30,058 nt of DNA from JBKEBQ01 sp047973225 (GTDB lineage: Bacteria > Bacillota_I > Bacilli_A > Erysipelotrichales > Erysipelotrichaceae), in assembly GCA_047973225.1 (NCBI GenBank), contig JBKEBQ010000057.1, forward strand, positions 1 to 30,058. Direction: 5' to 3'. Shown piece by piece: positions 1 through 7,437 of the stretch. Below the pieces are notes generated by a model. It ran no database searches. It had not been told where the DNA came from and saw only the letters and a list, made by a program, of their open reading frames with translations. Positions within the stretch are counted from its first letter, which is position 1. Each line of letters begins with the position of its first letter. The position numbers were made by a program, and so were the translations under genes.

Positions 1-49
1 TTTGTGTTTTAAACTCTTCTTGAAATGTTCTTCTTTCTCTTTTGCTCAT
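1..49 (-). CDS. IS3-family transposase OrfA, N-terminal fragment
   Basis: Only 16 codons are inside the window, starting ATG at 49 and reading MSKRERRTFQEEFKTQ. This is the usual opening of IS3/IS150-group OrfA proteins (an RRxFxxEFK motif just before the helix-turn-helix). A GAGAGG Shine-Dalgarno-like stretch lies about 9 bases upstream. OrfA is normally joined to OrfB by programmed -1 frameshifting to make the DDE transposase; whether this copy is intact cannot be seen. Confidence 0.65.
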   Translation of the reverse strand, partial: MSKRERRTFQEEFKTQ

Positions 50-120
50 GGCTTTGACCTCTCTGTTAGTTTTATTTTATACTAACTAACTGATTTGTCC
101 ATTTTATTGTAGCCTATCCA
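1..120 (-). mobile_element. 5' end of an IS3-family insertion sequence (runs off the window)
   Basis: The segment holds the start of an IS3-type orfA and a terminal inverted repeat ending near 120. The element is transcribed leftward, so most of it lies outside the window. Read inward, the outer end is TGGATAGGCTACAAT (120 to 106), which matches the outer end of the right-hand element (29718-29732, TGGAATGGCAACCAT) at 11 of 15 positions. TGGACA recurs a little further in on both ends. The family call rests on the orfA N-terminus plus these repeats; the exact IS cannot be named from 120 bases. Confidence 0.7.
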
Positions 121-440
121 ACCCATAACGAAAGGTCACTTTTTTGTTTCATAGCTTTTTTTTACACACACTTACTATCAAAGAGCCGAAAAAAATTCCT
201 ATTTATAAAACTTTCTAAAAAGAACGAAACTTTCATCTTAATTTGACCAACATATACAATACACCTCCTAAAAAGCCATGAATTGCGTGACTGTATTCAA
301 AATAATATGATTTTATCAAAAACAAAATAAAAAAGCACCTTCCTTTCCAAAGAAATTCAAGTACTTCATCATAGTACATTCCAACCCAATCTTTTGAAAA
401 TATTCAATTGTCGTGTTATCGTATATTAATTATAAAATTT
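121..440. other. Intergenic region between the IS end and rplT
   Basis: These 320 bases hold no convincing gene. A short hairpin downstream of rplT (GTACT, 7-base loop, AGTAC, within 361-377) lacks a good U-run, so I do not call a terminator. A 48-codon minus-strand reading frame (379 to 233) has two hydrophobic stretches but no proper ribosome-binding site. I treat it as chance, though a decayed membrane-protein tail is possible. Confidence 0.5.
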
Positions 441-1076
441 TTACTTTTCTGATTTTTTTACAACTGGCTTTTTCTCAGTTGTTTCTTTCTTTGCTGTTGT
501 ACTAGCCTTTTTTGCTGCTGGCTTTTTTTCAGTTGTTTCTTTCTTTGCTGTTGTACTAACTTTTTTTGTAGCTGGCTTTTTCTCAGTCGTTTCTTTTTTC
601 GCTGTTGTACTAGCTTTTTTTGCAGCTGGTTTTTTCTCAGTTGTTTCTTTCTTTGCTGTTGTACTAACCTTTTTTGTAGCTGGCTTGTCTTCTTTTATTT
701 CTTTTTTCGCAACAGGCCCTTTTTCTAAAGCCTTTTTTGCTGCATCGCAAATTGCGCTAAAGCTTTTTTCATCATGGATCGCCATTTCTGACAACATTTT
801 GCGATTGATCGTAATGTTTGCCCACTTCAAACCGCAAGTCAATTTTGAATAGCTCAAACCATTCATTCTTGCCGCAGCATTGATACGTGCAATCCAAAGT
901 TTACGCATTTCTCTTTTGATATTTCTTCTATCTCTATATGCATACTTCAAAGAATGCATAACTTGTTCATTAGCTGTACGATATAGGATATGTTTTGATC
1001 CAAAATAACCTTTTGCTAATTTTATTACTTTTTTTCTTCTAGCGCGTGTTGTCGCACCACCTTTAACTCTTGGCAT
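441..1076 (-). CDS. rplT: 50S ribosomal protein L20 with repetitive C-terminal extension
   Basis: L20 binds 23S rRNA early in large-subunit assembly and, in Bacillota, represses its own operon by binding the infC leader. Residues 1-119 are a complete L20 (opening MPRVKGG; the basic helical segment RRNIKREMRKLWIARIN lies around 50-66), which is the normal full length. Residues 120-211 are an extra Lys/Ala/Thr/Glu-rich tail containing four 18-residue repeats at 133-204, resembling histone-H1-like basic tails. The gene is last in infC-rpmI-rplT, 19 bases after rpmI, with an AGGAGG-type site just upstream of ATG 1076. The tail uses ordinary codons in frame and ends cleanly, so it looks like real protein. 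Its function is unknown. Confidence 0.97.
   Translation of the reverse strand: MPRVKGGATTRARRKKVIKLAKGYFGSKHILYRTANEQVMHSLKYAYRDRRNIKREMRKLWIARINAAARMNGLSYSKLTCGLKWANITINRKMLSEMAIHDEKSFSAICDAAKKALEKGPVAKKEIKEDKPATKKVSTTAKKETTEKKPAAKKASTTAKKETTEKKPATKKVSTTAKKETTEKKPAAKKASTTAKKETTEKKPVVKKSEK
465..680 (-). repeat. Four tandem 54-bp repeats in the 3' end of rplT
   Basis: Four consecutive 54-bp units encode ATKKVSTTAKKETTEKKP and AAKKASTTAKKETTEKKP in strict alternation (residues 133-150, 151-168, 169-186, 187-204). The pattern is therefore also a twice-repeated 108-bp unit. The copies differ at some synonymous positions (for example Lys-codon wobble), so they are not freshly duplicated. Copy number could vary between strains by slippage or recombination without breaking the frame. 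Confidence 0.95.
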
Positions 1077-1095
1077 ATTTCAATCCTCCTATACC

Positions 1096-1290
1096 CTATT
1101 TACTAATCATTAGCTTAATACGCTTATAATCACTGGCACTTACTAATCCAGCTTTCGCTAATTGTCTTCTTTGTTTTTTTGTTTTCCCATGAAAACGGTG
1201 AGAAGTATATGCATGACTTCTCTTTAATTTTCCTGATCCAGTCTTTTTTACTCTTTTTGCTAGACCACTGTGACTTTTCATCTTTGGCAT
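1096..1290 (-). CDS. rpmI: 50S ribosomal protein L35
   Basis: A 64-residue basic protein of standard L35 length. It opens MPKMKSHSGLAKRVKKTGSG and contains the typical SHRFHGKTKKQRRQL segment, which lines the 23S rRNA core. It sits between infC (16-base gap) and rplT, the universal infC-rpmI-rplT order. The start ATG at 1290 follows AAGGAGAACATCAGT, a good ribosome-binding site. It is expected to be co-regulated by L20 through the operon leader. Confidence 0.97.
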   Translation of the reverse strand: MPKMKSHSGLAKRVKKTGSGKLKRSHAYTSHRFHGKTKKQRRQLAKAGLVSASDYKRIKLMISK

Positions 1291-1306
1291 ACTGATGTTC
1301 TCCTTC

Positions 1307-1840
1307 TTATTTCTTCTTTGGTGTTAATACACAAGACATGGTATTTCCTTCCATTGACGCTCTTTTTTCTACAACTGCAATATCTGATATTTCATTAATG
1401 AAGCGATTCATCACTTCACGCCCAACATCAACTCTAGTAATTAAACGACCACGGAAACGCATATCCAATTTAACTTTATTTCCCTCGCCAATCCACTTGC
1501 GTGCATGACGCATTTTAGTATTAAAATCACCGATATCAATATTTGGTGGTAAACGCAGTGGTTTCAATTCCACAACATTTTGTTTGCGCTTCGCCTCTTT
1601 TGCTTTTTTTTGACTTTCGAAACGATAACGACCATAATCCAATATTTTACATACTGGTGGTTGTCCTTTCGGTGCAACACACAGCAAATCAAGTTCTTGA
1701 TCATACGCACGCTTGAGAGCTTCATCTCTACTCAAAACTCCCAATTGCTCACCATTAACGTCAACAACCAACACTTCTCTAAACCGAATTTTTTCGTTTA
1801 CTAAATCTTGGTTGACATTATTCGGAACTACTTTTCTAAT
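1307..1840 (-). CDS. infC: Translation initiation factor IF-3 (AUU start)
   Basis: IF-3 binds the 30S subunit, prevents 50S joining and rejects non-canonical start codons. The protein has the N-terminal domain (VNEKIRFREVLVVDVNGEQL), a Lys-rich linker (KKAKEAKRKQ) and the C-terminal domain (EGNKVKLDMRFRGR), about 177 residues in all. The frame can be opened with GTG at 1849, but that GTG overlaps the AGGAGG sequence. The ATT at 1840 lies 8 bases after AGGAGG and precedes AGA AAA GTA. AUU is the known start of infC in other bacteria, where IF-3 discriminates against it and so limits its own synthesis. I therefore place the start at 1840. The gene is first in the operon, behind the L20 leader. 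Confidence 0.92.
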   Translation of the reverse strand: MRKVVPNNVNQDLVNEKIRFREVLVVDVNGEQLGVLSRDEALKRAYDQELDLLCVAPKGQPPVCKILDYGRYRFESQKKAKEAKRKQNVVELKPLRLPPNIDIGDFNTKMRHARKWIGEGNKVKLDMRFRGRLITRVDVGREVMNRFINEISDIAVVEKRASMEGNTMSCVLTPKKK

Positions 1841-1849
1841 AACAGACAC

Positions 1850-1990
1850 CTCCTCGGCAATAAAAAAGTGAGCATACTTATGCCCACCTATTCTTCAACA
1901 TCACGTTTTGATATGATGTAGCGTTTACCTTTGCCTAATGGCAGCAGGTGAGAAGTGGACTTCTACTTTCTACTAACTTTTTATGCTCAT
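1850..1990 (-). promoter_or_regulatory. Ribosomal protein L20 leader (autoregulatory RNA)
   Basis: The roughly 140-base untranslated leader of infC-rpmI-rplT contains several hairpins: AGAAGT/ACTTCT, ACATCA/TGATGT and the terminator at 1862-1887. Near its 5' end it carries TGAGCATA (1989-1982), which can pair with the 3' arm of the terminator (TATGCTCA). The two pairings exclude each other, giving a simple antiterminator switch. Known biology: L20 binds this leader by mimicry of its 23S site and triggers premature termination. The exact L20-binding fold was not modelled here. Confidence 0.8.
1862..1887 (-). terminator. Attenuator hairpin of the infC leader
   Basis: On the minus strand GTGGGCATA (1887-1879) pairs with TATGCTCAC (1876-1868) and is followed directly by TTTTTT. 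This is a classic intrinsic terminator placed between promoter and infC. Just downstream come the AGGAGG site and the AUU start. Its position and sequence are typical of the Bacillota L20 leader, where L20 binding favours termination. Confidence 0.85.
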
Positions 1991-1992
1991 TC

Positions 1993-2021
1993 ATTCTACC
2001 TTTGTTTTTTTAGATTGTCAA
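1993..2021 (-). promoter_or_regulatory. Sigma-A promoter of infC-rpmI-rplT
   Basis: A perfect -35 TTGACA (2021-2016) is separated by exactly 17 bases from the -10 TAGAAT (1998-1993, 5 of 6 matches to consensus). Transcription should begin around 1986, at the start of the L20 leader. It lies about 25 bases past the stop codon of the phosphoglycerol-transferase gene. Confidence 0.85.
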
Positions 2022-2044
2022 TCCTTTTTTCAAAAGAAGCCACT

Positions 2045-3469
2045 TCAACTCGCTATATGACGTTGATAGTACATCGAGTGTTTCCGTAATTCTTTGTCCA
2101 TGTATGTGTATCCAACACGTTCGATAAGTGTTTTTTGTGAAGAATTTAAATTCACACCCAATCCCAATGCATTTCCATCAATTTTAATCCCCATCGCTGA
2201 TAAAATAGTCGGATACATATCAAAGCTTGTGAACTTTCTATGCTTCGTATACTGTTTGCTCAATTTCGTATTCAAAAACATATTGAACACACTTCGATGA
2301 TACTTCTTATCATATGTTCTATCAATATACTCTTGTGCCATGCTCAAATGATCTCCGCTAATTACAACAATACTATCTTTATAAAACGCTTGTTTTTGTA
2401 ACCAATCCACAAATGTTCGCAGTTGTTTTATATTACAAGCAATGACATTGGATAGTTGCTCATCATATGTTTGCTTACAATCTCCACATACAAAGCCATA
2501 AGGATGATGTGTATCCACCGTCAACATTACGAAGTGGAATGGCTTTTTATCTTGTGATAGTTTTAACAACTCCTCTTTTGCATATTGAAATAATTTATGG
2601 TCGTCATATCCCCAAAATTCTTTAAAATCCTGTTTTAACTTCCCTTTTTCATACGCCGTGTTAAGGTCAAAAATAGAAAAACTACCATGTTGTCTGAAAT
2701 AATATTCACGTCCACCAAAAGCGGCATTGGAACCAATCATATACATTTGTTGATAACCCTGCTTTTCTAAAATATCACCAATTCCATAAGCCCCTGGATA
2801 AAATGCGACATCTTCACAAAACATTTTCTGTTTTAATGATGCAAATAACGGTATCCCCGCGCTTTGTGCTGCAATGCCTGCCGTTGTCCACCCAGTTCCA
2901 GAAACCACATCAAATCCTCCTAGTTTGTCCCCGTGTGAAAAATTCACATAAGAATCCAAACCGGTAAGTGGTGACAGCAAATCATCATGATAATTACCTC
3001 CTCGTTTTTTTGATGTATATGTTGTTTCTAAACTTTCAACAAAAATATGAATTAAGTTTTTTGATTTTTGCGGGAAGTGCAATCTTACATTTTTTGGATC
3101 CACGTAATATTGTTCATAAAAGGAAGTGGTACGCATTTGATTAATGATAAATCCAAAAGCTCCTACATAATAAAATGCAAACATCATATTAACGCAAATC
3201 ACGAGGAAAGCACACCATGCGAAACTGAACAATAAAACCTGCAAAGCGTAAATGCATAAAATTTCCAATCCGCAAAGAATGACAGCTCCAAACATGCATT
3301 GTCTAACCCAATCCCATATAAATTCCGTATTGGTTCCTTCTAAAGGAACTTTCAAATGAAAAATAATTTGTTCAAAACAAGACAAACCAAAATAGCGAAA
3401 CGCCCATATGGCACTCGTCACAAAAAGTGAAGTTACAAAAATAAAAAAAATGAATATCATGACTTCCAT
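2045..3469 (-). CDS. MdoB/LTA-synthase-like phosphoglycerol transferase (sulfatase fold)
   Basis: A membrane enzyme of the alkaline-phosphatase/sulfatase superfamily that moves phosphoglycerol (or a similar headgroup) onto a surface glycan or lipid. The N-terminal ~115 residues carry three or four membrane segments, followed by an extracellular catalytic domain. Visible motifs are HIFVESLE (metal-binding Glu), SGTGWTTAG around residues 190-198 (nucleophile Thr as in MdoB-type enzymes), VDTHHPYG, and VVISGDH (metal ligands). At 474 residues it is shorter than classical LtaS (~640), nearer the MdoB-like form. The frame extends to TTG 3481, but ATG 3469 has GGGAG five bases upstream and is preferred. 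It is last in the surface operon, about 80 bases after the cadherin-like gene. The actual acceptor cannot be told. Confidence 0.85.
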   Translation of the reverse strand: MEVMIFIFFIFVTSLFVTSAIWAFRYFGLSCFEQIIFHLKVPLEGTNTEFIWDWVRQCMFGAVILCGLEILCIYALQVLLFSFAWCAFLVICVNMMFAFYYVGAFGFIINQMRTTSFYEQYYVDPKNVRLHFPQKSKNLIHIFVESLETTYTSKKRGGNYHDDLLSPLTGLDSYVNFSHGDKLGGFDVVSGTGWTTAGIAAQSAGIPLFASLKQKMFCEDVAFYPGAYGIGDILEKQGYQQMYMIGSNAAFGGREYYFRQHGSFSIFDLNTAYEKGKLKQDFKEFWGYDDHKLFQYAKEELLKLSQDKKPFHFVMLTVDTHHPYGFVCGDCKQTYDEQLSNVIACNIKQLRTFVDWLQKQAFYKDSIVVISGDHLSMAQEYIDRTYDKKYHRSVFNMFLNTKLSKQYTKHRKFTSFDMYPTILSAMGIKIDGNALGLGVNLNSSQKTLIERVGYTYMDKELRKHSMYYQRHIAS

Positions 3470-3551
3470 ATCGACTCCCAACAGATAATGTATATCTTCT
3501 TAATCCATCCCTCAAACAGTCTGCCATTTTCTGATTTTATTTCCTTTACTA

Positions 3552-4934
3552 TCAATTCTGTCTTTTTCTTATTCTTACAACCAATAGTGTTCCTAAAATA
3601 GCCAACAATAAAACACTCAACGATACCGCCACCACTGATGTAAACAATACCATTTGTTTCTTGTCTTTCATACCTTGTTGTAATTGCTCATACGCTTTTT
3701 GCGTTATCGGTGCTGATTGATCAAATATTTGTAACGTATTCTGTGTCTTTTCATATTGATAATAATTTTCCTTATCTTTTTCATCCATCAAATAGACAAG
3801 CGCATAGTTTTCAAATATTTTATCTTTAAACGACCAACCTTCTATTTTTTGCTTATCAATTGTTTGTGTTTCAAAAATATATCCACTCATTTCCTTTTTT
3901 TCTTTAGGAATACTAATGATCGCATATGTATTCCCCAATAAAGCAATGGGAATATAAATAGATGTAACTTGCTTTTTTGCTTCATTATAAATGTAATAAT
4001 TACGTTCTTTTGTGTCCTTATCCATCATATACAAAACAATCAATCCAGTTAAAGACTTCTTTTTAGCCTCTATTTCTTTTCCATCGATTGTTAGTTTATA
4101 AGTTTCAAAGCCATCCATAAGCGGAGCACTTGTCAACGCTAAAACACCCAGCGTTTGTTTTTGAAAGTCCAAGAAAATCGTTGGTGCTTTTTCAACATTT
4201 ACTTGCACCGTATATACTTTTTCATTTCCTTTTCTATCTGCTACTTTTATGTTAATTACATTTTCGCCTTCACTAATTTTATGCGTTCCTACTCCACTAA
4301 CGCTAACACCTTCTTCCAGTGCTTTAGCATCCAATGTTATTTCTTTTACATCACTGGTTACTTCCACAATATATTTTATTGTCTCAGGATCAAATGCAGG
4401 AGATAACTTTCCTTTTGAAATGCTTAGACTTTTCAAATTTAAATTCGTCTCACTTTTACTTTCTATTTCATTATTTTGATTTGTAATTGCATTATTACTG
4501 TTGCCGCTAGAGCCGCCACTGTTGCCTGAACTACTCCCACTTCCTCCAGAGCTAGAACCTCCACCACTAGAGCCACCACCTGTATTTTTAGAAATAACAC
4601 TTACACTTGTGGAACTTAAAACTGTCCCTGCTGCAATTTCTACTCCTTCGATCGTTGCCATACTTACAGACACAAACTCAACCGCAGCACTACCTGTCGC
4701 ATTTGCACTCGCACGGACTTCAATAATTTTATTGCGATCGCACCAATTAGCACGACTTCGAAGCGTTGCATTTCTAGTTCGAATGTCAAAACGACCTTCT
4801 CTTACGCCACAGGCAAGTCTTGCCGTAAACATCTCACCTACATAAATAGTTGTTGCCGCTACTATATTCGTGGATACCATAACAAGCATACTACATATAC
4901 ATGCTATAGCTCCTATTTTAATTTTTTTTATCAT
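3552..4934 (-). CDS. Membrane-anchored surface protein with Ig-like and cadherin-like beta-sandwich domains
   Basis: This is a secreted, C-terminally anchored 460-residue protein. It has a signal peptide (1-27), a beta-rich Ig-like domain (~28-115), a Gly/Ser linker (~118-150) and a cadherin-like beta-sandwich domain (~165-250; NLKSLSISKGKLSPAFDP and YIVEV are hallmarks). A further extracellular domain with repeated Tyr-rich strands (~255-415) follows, then one transmembrane helix (~430-452) and a basic tail RIRKRQN. Proteins of this layout are usually adhesion or scaffold proteins of Bacillota cell walls. It lies 21 bases after the glucosaminidase gene and is probably translated with it. The cadherin-like call is by family pattern; no ligand is evident. 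No LPxTG motif is seen, so anchoring is by the membrane helix. Confidence 0.8.
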   Translation of the reverse strand: MIKKIKIGAIACICSMLVMVSTNIVAATTIYVGEMFTARLACGVREGRFDIRTRNATLRSRANWCDRNKIIEVRASANATGSAAVEFVSVSMATIEGVEIAAGTVLSSTSVSVISKNTGGGSSGGGSSSGGSGSSSGNSGGSSGNSNNAITNQNNEIESKSETNLNLKSLSISKGKLSPAFDPETIKYIVEVTSDVKEITLDAKALEEGVSVSGVGTHKISEGENVINIKVADRKGNEKVYTVQVNVEKAPTIFLDFQKQTLGVLALTSAPLMDGFETYKLTIDGKEIEAKKKSLTGLIVLYMMDKDTKERNYYIYNEAKKQVTSIYIPIALLGNTYAIISIPKEKKEMSGYIFETQTIDKQKIEGWSFKDKIFENYALVYLMDEKDKENYYQYEKTQNTLQIFDQSAPITQKAYEQLQQGMKDKKQMVLFTSVVAVSLSVLLLAILGTLLVVRIRKRQN

Positions 4935-4955
4935 ATAACTTCCACTTTCTTTTCT

Positions 4956-6701
4956 TTATTGATTAAGAATATGATTTTTGATCAATACATAATCCACTGC
5001 CGATATTTTATGATCACCATTCATATCCCCACTTGATTGTTGTTGAGATGATAATGCTTTAATTTCTAAAATATGATTTTTAACTAAAACATAGTCTACC
5101 GCAGAAATTTTTTGATCACCATTCACATCTCCTTTGCCTGCTATGGGCTCTGGTACTGGATCGTTAATGTTTTCACTGTTCGCGACAAGAGATACATAGC
5201 TTGCATGCACATATCCATAAAATTTAGCATAATCATAATTTCCGATATCTTGCGTAATTTGACTACGGTCCCCATTCAAAGTTGGGTCACTTTGAATCTT
5301 ATACCATATATTGTTACCATCAATACTCTCCCCGATCACCTTTTCAAGCACCACAAATGGATAGTCACCAGACGCTCCTGTTTGATATGGGGCTGAGGAT
5401 GCGGTATTGGGATCTTTTCGAATATTTAAATTAACACCTTTAGCTTTTATTGCAAGTGTGTATTTTTGTGTATCTTGTACATTGTATTTTTTTTGTAAAT
5501 GCCAACTTACGGTTGCTGCTTTTTCACCCCAATAAGGATCCGAAGCATATTTCACATTCATCCCACTCGCCTTATCGCCTAAATGTCCACCATAATAACG
5601 TCCAGAATAATCCTTAGGATCTAAATAATCTATGGATACAAATCGCTTTGCGTGATAAAAAATGCTAAAAGCAGGACTAGAATAACCATTGCTTGCATTA
5701 GGATCTGAATCATAGGCAGCATGCCCAAATAAATTATTTTTTGTCTGCGCAATCGAACTCTGTCCCCATGCACTCTCATTTGCTGCAACACCATAAGACA
5801 ATGCCGCATTCACACCATATATATTTTGGTTACTCACAAAAGCATTTCCTTGATTATACATCTTTGAATTTGTATTACTAATACTTGCCACATAACTATT
5901 AAGCTGTGCTGCCGTAAAACTTGTTTTTGTCCGATGTGTGATGTACTGATAATAATTGTAATAAGGATTGTTTGGATTAATCGAATTTTTCCGATGACCT
6001 GCTTTATAATCAGCAATCATTTGTGCATACGTTTTATAAAAATAATGACCATCATAACTATAATAAACCTCATTGTTGTTCATGTAAGACTGCTTCACGC
6101 CAACCTGATTGGTCATAAAGTAATAACTAGAACTTAAATTATTGGTACCATAATGATTTAAAATACCATTATCACTGCGATAAAAATTAATAGATTTCAC
6201 TTGTGCATAATTATCATAATCTAAAATTTGCACTTCACTTGTGTTAACCCAACCAATCACTCCTGCCTGCATGAATTTCACTTTGGAACCGTTGCTATTA
6301 TAGCCAAGAAAAGCGCCGTCAGCTCCATAATACCCATTCAAATAACCAGAACGGTTTGTGCCATCCTCTGTATAATTGGTATTGTACCCTGAACTCGATT
6401 TGGTTTTGAAATTTACAACGCCATTTTTAGGAGCACGTGTAGATGAAAAGCGCAAGCGTTTCGCAGCACGCATTTCTTGTTGTGTCTGCTTTTCCAATGC
6501 ACTCATATCCATTTCGACAATTTCCCCATTGGCATTCATCGTTGTGAAAACATGATCTTCTGGCAAGGTTGCTCCAACTTCTGTCGTATTATTATCCGTT
6601 TCTGTTTGACTATCATCATTGGCTTGAATTCGATCTACTACGAAAAAAGACAATAAAAGTGTAAGCACCATTAACATTAAATATTGTTTCTTGATTTTCA
6701 T
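4956..6701 (-). CDS. Secreted endo-beta-N-acetylglucosaminidase with SH3-like domains and C-terminal dockerin
   Basis: A cell-wall hydrolase expected to cut the glycan strand of peptidoglycan. It has a signal peptide (~1-30), a variable region and an SH3-like segment (~95-165; GYLNGYYGADGAFLGY). The glucosaminidase domain (~265-415) has the catalytic Glu in AANESAWGQS and the conserved NLFGHAAYD. An SH3b domain (~418-510; GVNLNIRKDP) follows, then a type I dockerin (last ~58 residues). The dockerin has two Ca-binding repeats, GDVNGDQKISAVDYVLVKNH and GDMNGDHKISAVDYVLIKNH. The frame opens at 6707 with ATGCTTATG; GAGGA abuts the first ATG and is 6 bases from the second, so 6701 is preferred. 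It is the first gene of the operon under the promoter at 6745-6773. The dockerin implies a cohesin partner, which is not recognisable in this window. Confidence 0.88.
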   Translation of the reverse strand: MKIKKQYLMLMVLTLLLSFFVVDRIQANDDSQTETDNNTTEVGATLPEDHVFTTMNANGEIVEMDMSALEKQTQQEMRAAKRLRFSSTRAPKNGVVNFKTKSSSGYNTNYTEDGTNRSGYLNGYYGADGAFLGYNSNGSKVKFMQAGVIGWVNTSEVQILDYDNYAQVKSINFYRSDNGILNHYGTNNLSSSYYFMTNQVGVKQSYMNNNEVYYSYDGHYFYKTYAQMIADYKAGHRKNSINPNNPYYNYYQYITHRTKTSFTAAQLNSYVASISNTNSKMYNQGNAFVSNQNIYGVNAALSYGVAANESAWGQSSIAQTKNNLFGHAAYDSDPNASNGYSSPAFSIFYHAKRFVSIDYLDPKDYSGRYYGGHLGDKASGMNVKYASDPYWGEKAATVSWHLQKKYNVQDTQKYTLAIKAKGVNLNIRKDPNTASSAPYQTGASGDYPFVVLEKVIGESIDGNNIWYKIQSDPTLNGDRSQITQDIGNYDYAKFYGYVHASYVSLVANSENINDPVPEPIAGKGDVNGDQKISAVDYVLVKNHILEIKALSSQQQSSGDMNGDHKISAVDYVLIKNHILNQ

Positions 6702-6744
6702 AAGCATTCCTCACTAAACTACATAAACAAAATCACTCTATTCT

Positions 6745-6773
6745 AGTATACCAACAAATACTTAACTTGTTAA
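6745..6773 (-). promoter_or_regulatory. Promoter of the glucosaminidase/cadherin/phosphoglycerol-transferase operon
   Basis: The -35 TTAACA (6773-6768) lies 17 bases from the -10 TATACT (6750-6745), which is preceded by TGG, giving an extended -10 element (TGnTATACT). The predicted start is near 6738, leaving a leader of about 35 bases before the ribosome-binding site. No internal promoter or terminator was evident through the three genes. Confidence 0.7.
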
Positions 6774-6782
6774 TAAAAATAA

Positions 6783-7037
6783 TCAGAACTTTACTTTCTG
6801 CTTGTATAAATATGGGATATGTGAAATTGCTCTGTTTTTGGATATCAAAAAAGAAAATAATAAATACAAATGTTGTAAAAAATCACTACACCATTCTTTA
6901 AAAGCAGTTGAGAAAAAAATTCCAATAAGATAGTTAACAGCGGTCAGTTCTGTTGTTTTTTTTATTAGTAATTTTTCATCTTTATGTTGTGTGTGATTTA
7001 TATATCGATACGGAGGTTCTCTATGTTTATTAAACAA
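6783..7037 (-). pseudogene. Possible degenerate YrhK-like small membrane protein
   Basis: An open frame of 84 codons that only begins with TTG and has a weak GAGG site 3 bases upstream. Its middle (EKLLIKKTTELTAVNYLIGIFF and onward, residues ~22-65) shows two hydrophobic stretches in an order that recalls YrhK-type proteins, whose usual form is a KxxYE-like motif followed by NDxLIGxxF. The match is loose and several conserved positions look lost. I read it as a decaying remnant, or possibly a chance frame in AT-rich DNA. It overlaps no other gene and stands between the surface operon promoter and the tag region. Confidence 0.3.
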
Positions 7038-7297
7038 AACCTCAGTTCAAGTGGACTCATCATTCTTGCTCATTGTCATGAGTATCGTCATAATGGCAAA
7101 ATTAAGTAAAACACCATTCAGATGACGGTGCTAATGTATTTTTGCGACATTTTCATTTTCAGCTGATATAGCGCCTGTTAGTGCATTTCGAAAATAAAAT
7201 ATACTAATTAAATTAGTGATTTTTTTAGGCAATCTTTTTAATGCGCACCCATCCCAAACCATTTCAGCAATTTAGTTATATATTAAAATGACTGATA

Positions 7298-7339
7298 ATG
7301 TTTTAAAAATTAAATTTTTAAAACATTTTGTTTTTTTAG
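7298..7339 (+). terminator. AT-only palindrome followed by a T-run (possible terminator)
   Basis: ATGTTTTAAAAATT and its exact complement AATTTTTAAAACAT are separated by one base (7298-7326) and followed by TTTGTTTTTTT on the plus strand. The stem is long but almost free of G and C, so it is weak for its length. It would suit the end of a lost plus-strand gene (relic start at 7023). Confidence 0.4.
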
Positions 7340-7437
7340 TTAGCAATATGATCGGGAATACACATAAGATTGTTGCTACTTATCATTACAGTTCAACTTC
7401 GATGAAATTAGCAACAGTCCATGATCTCTTTTTTTAA

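Noticed and set aside
233..379. A 48-codon minus-strand frame with two hydrophobic stretches (starts MYYDEVLEFLW, ends GVLYMLVKLR) downstream of rplT.
   Set aside because: It has no usable ribosome-binding site and no recognised family, and AT-rich DNA produces such hydrophobic frames by chance.
4501..4845. A plus-strand frame of 114 codons rich in Pro and Leu.
   Set aside because: It is the antisense shadow of the Gly/Ser linker and Ig-like domain of the cadherin-like gene.
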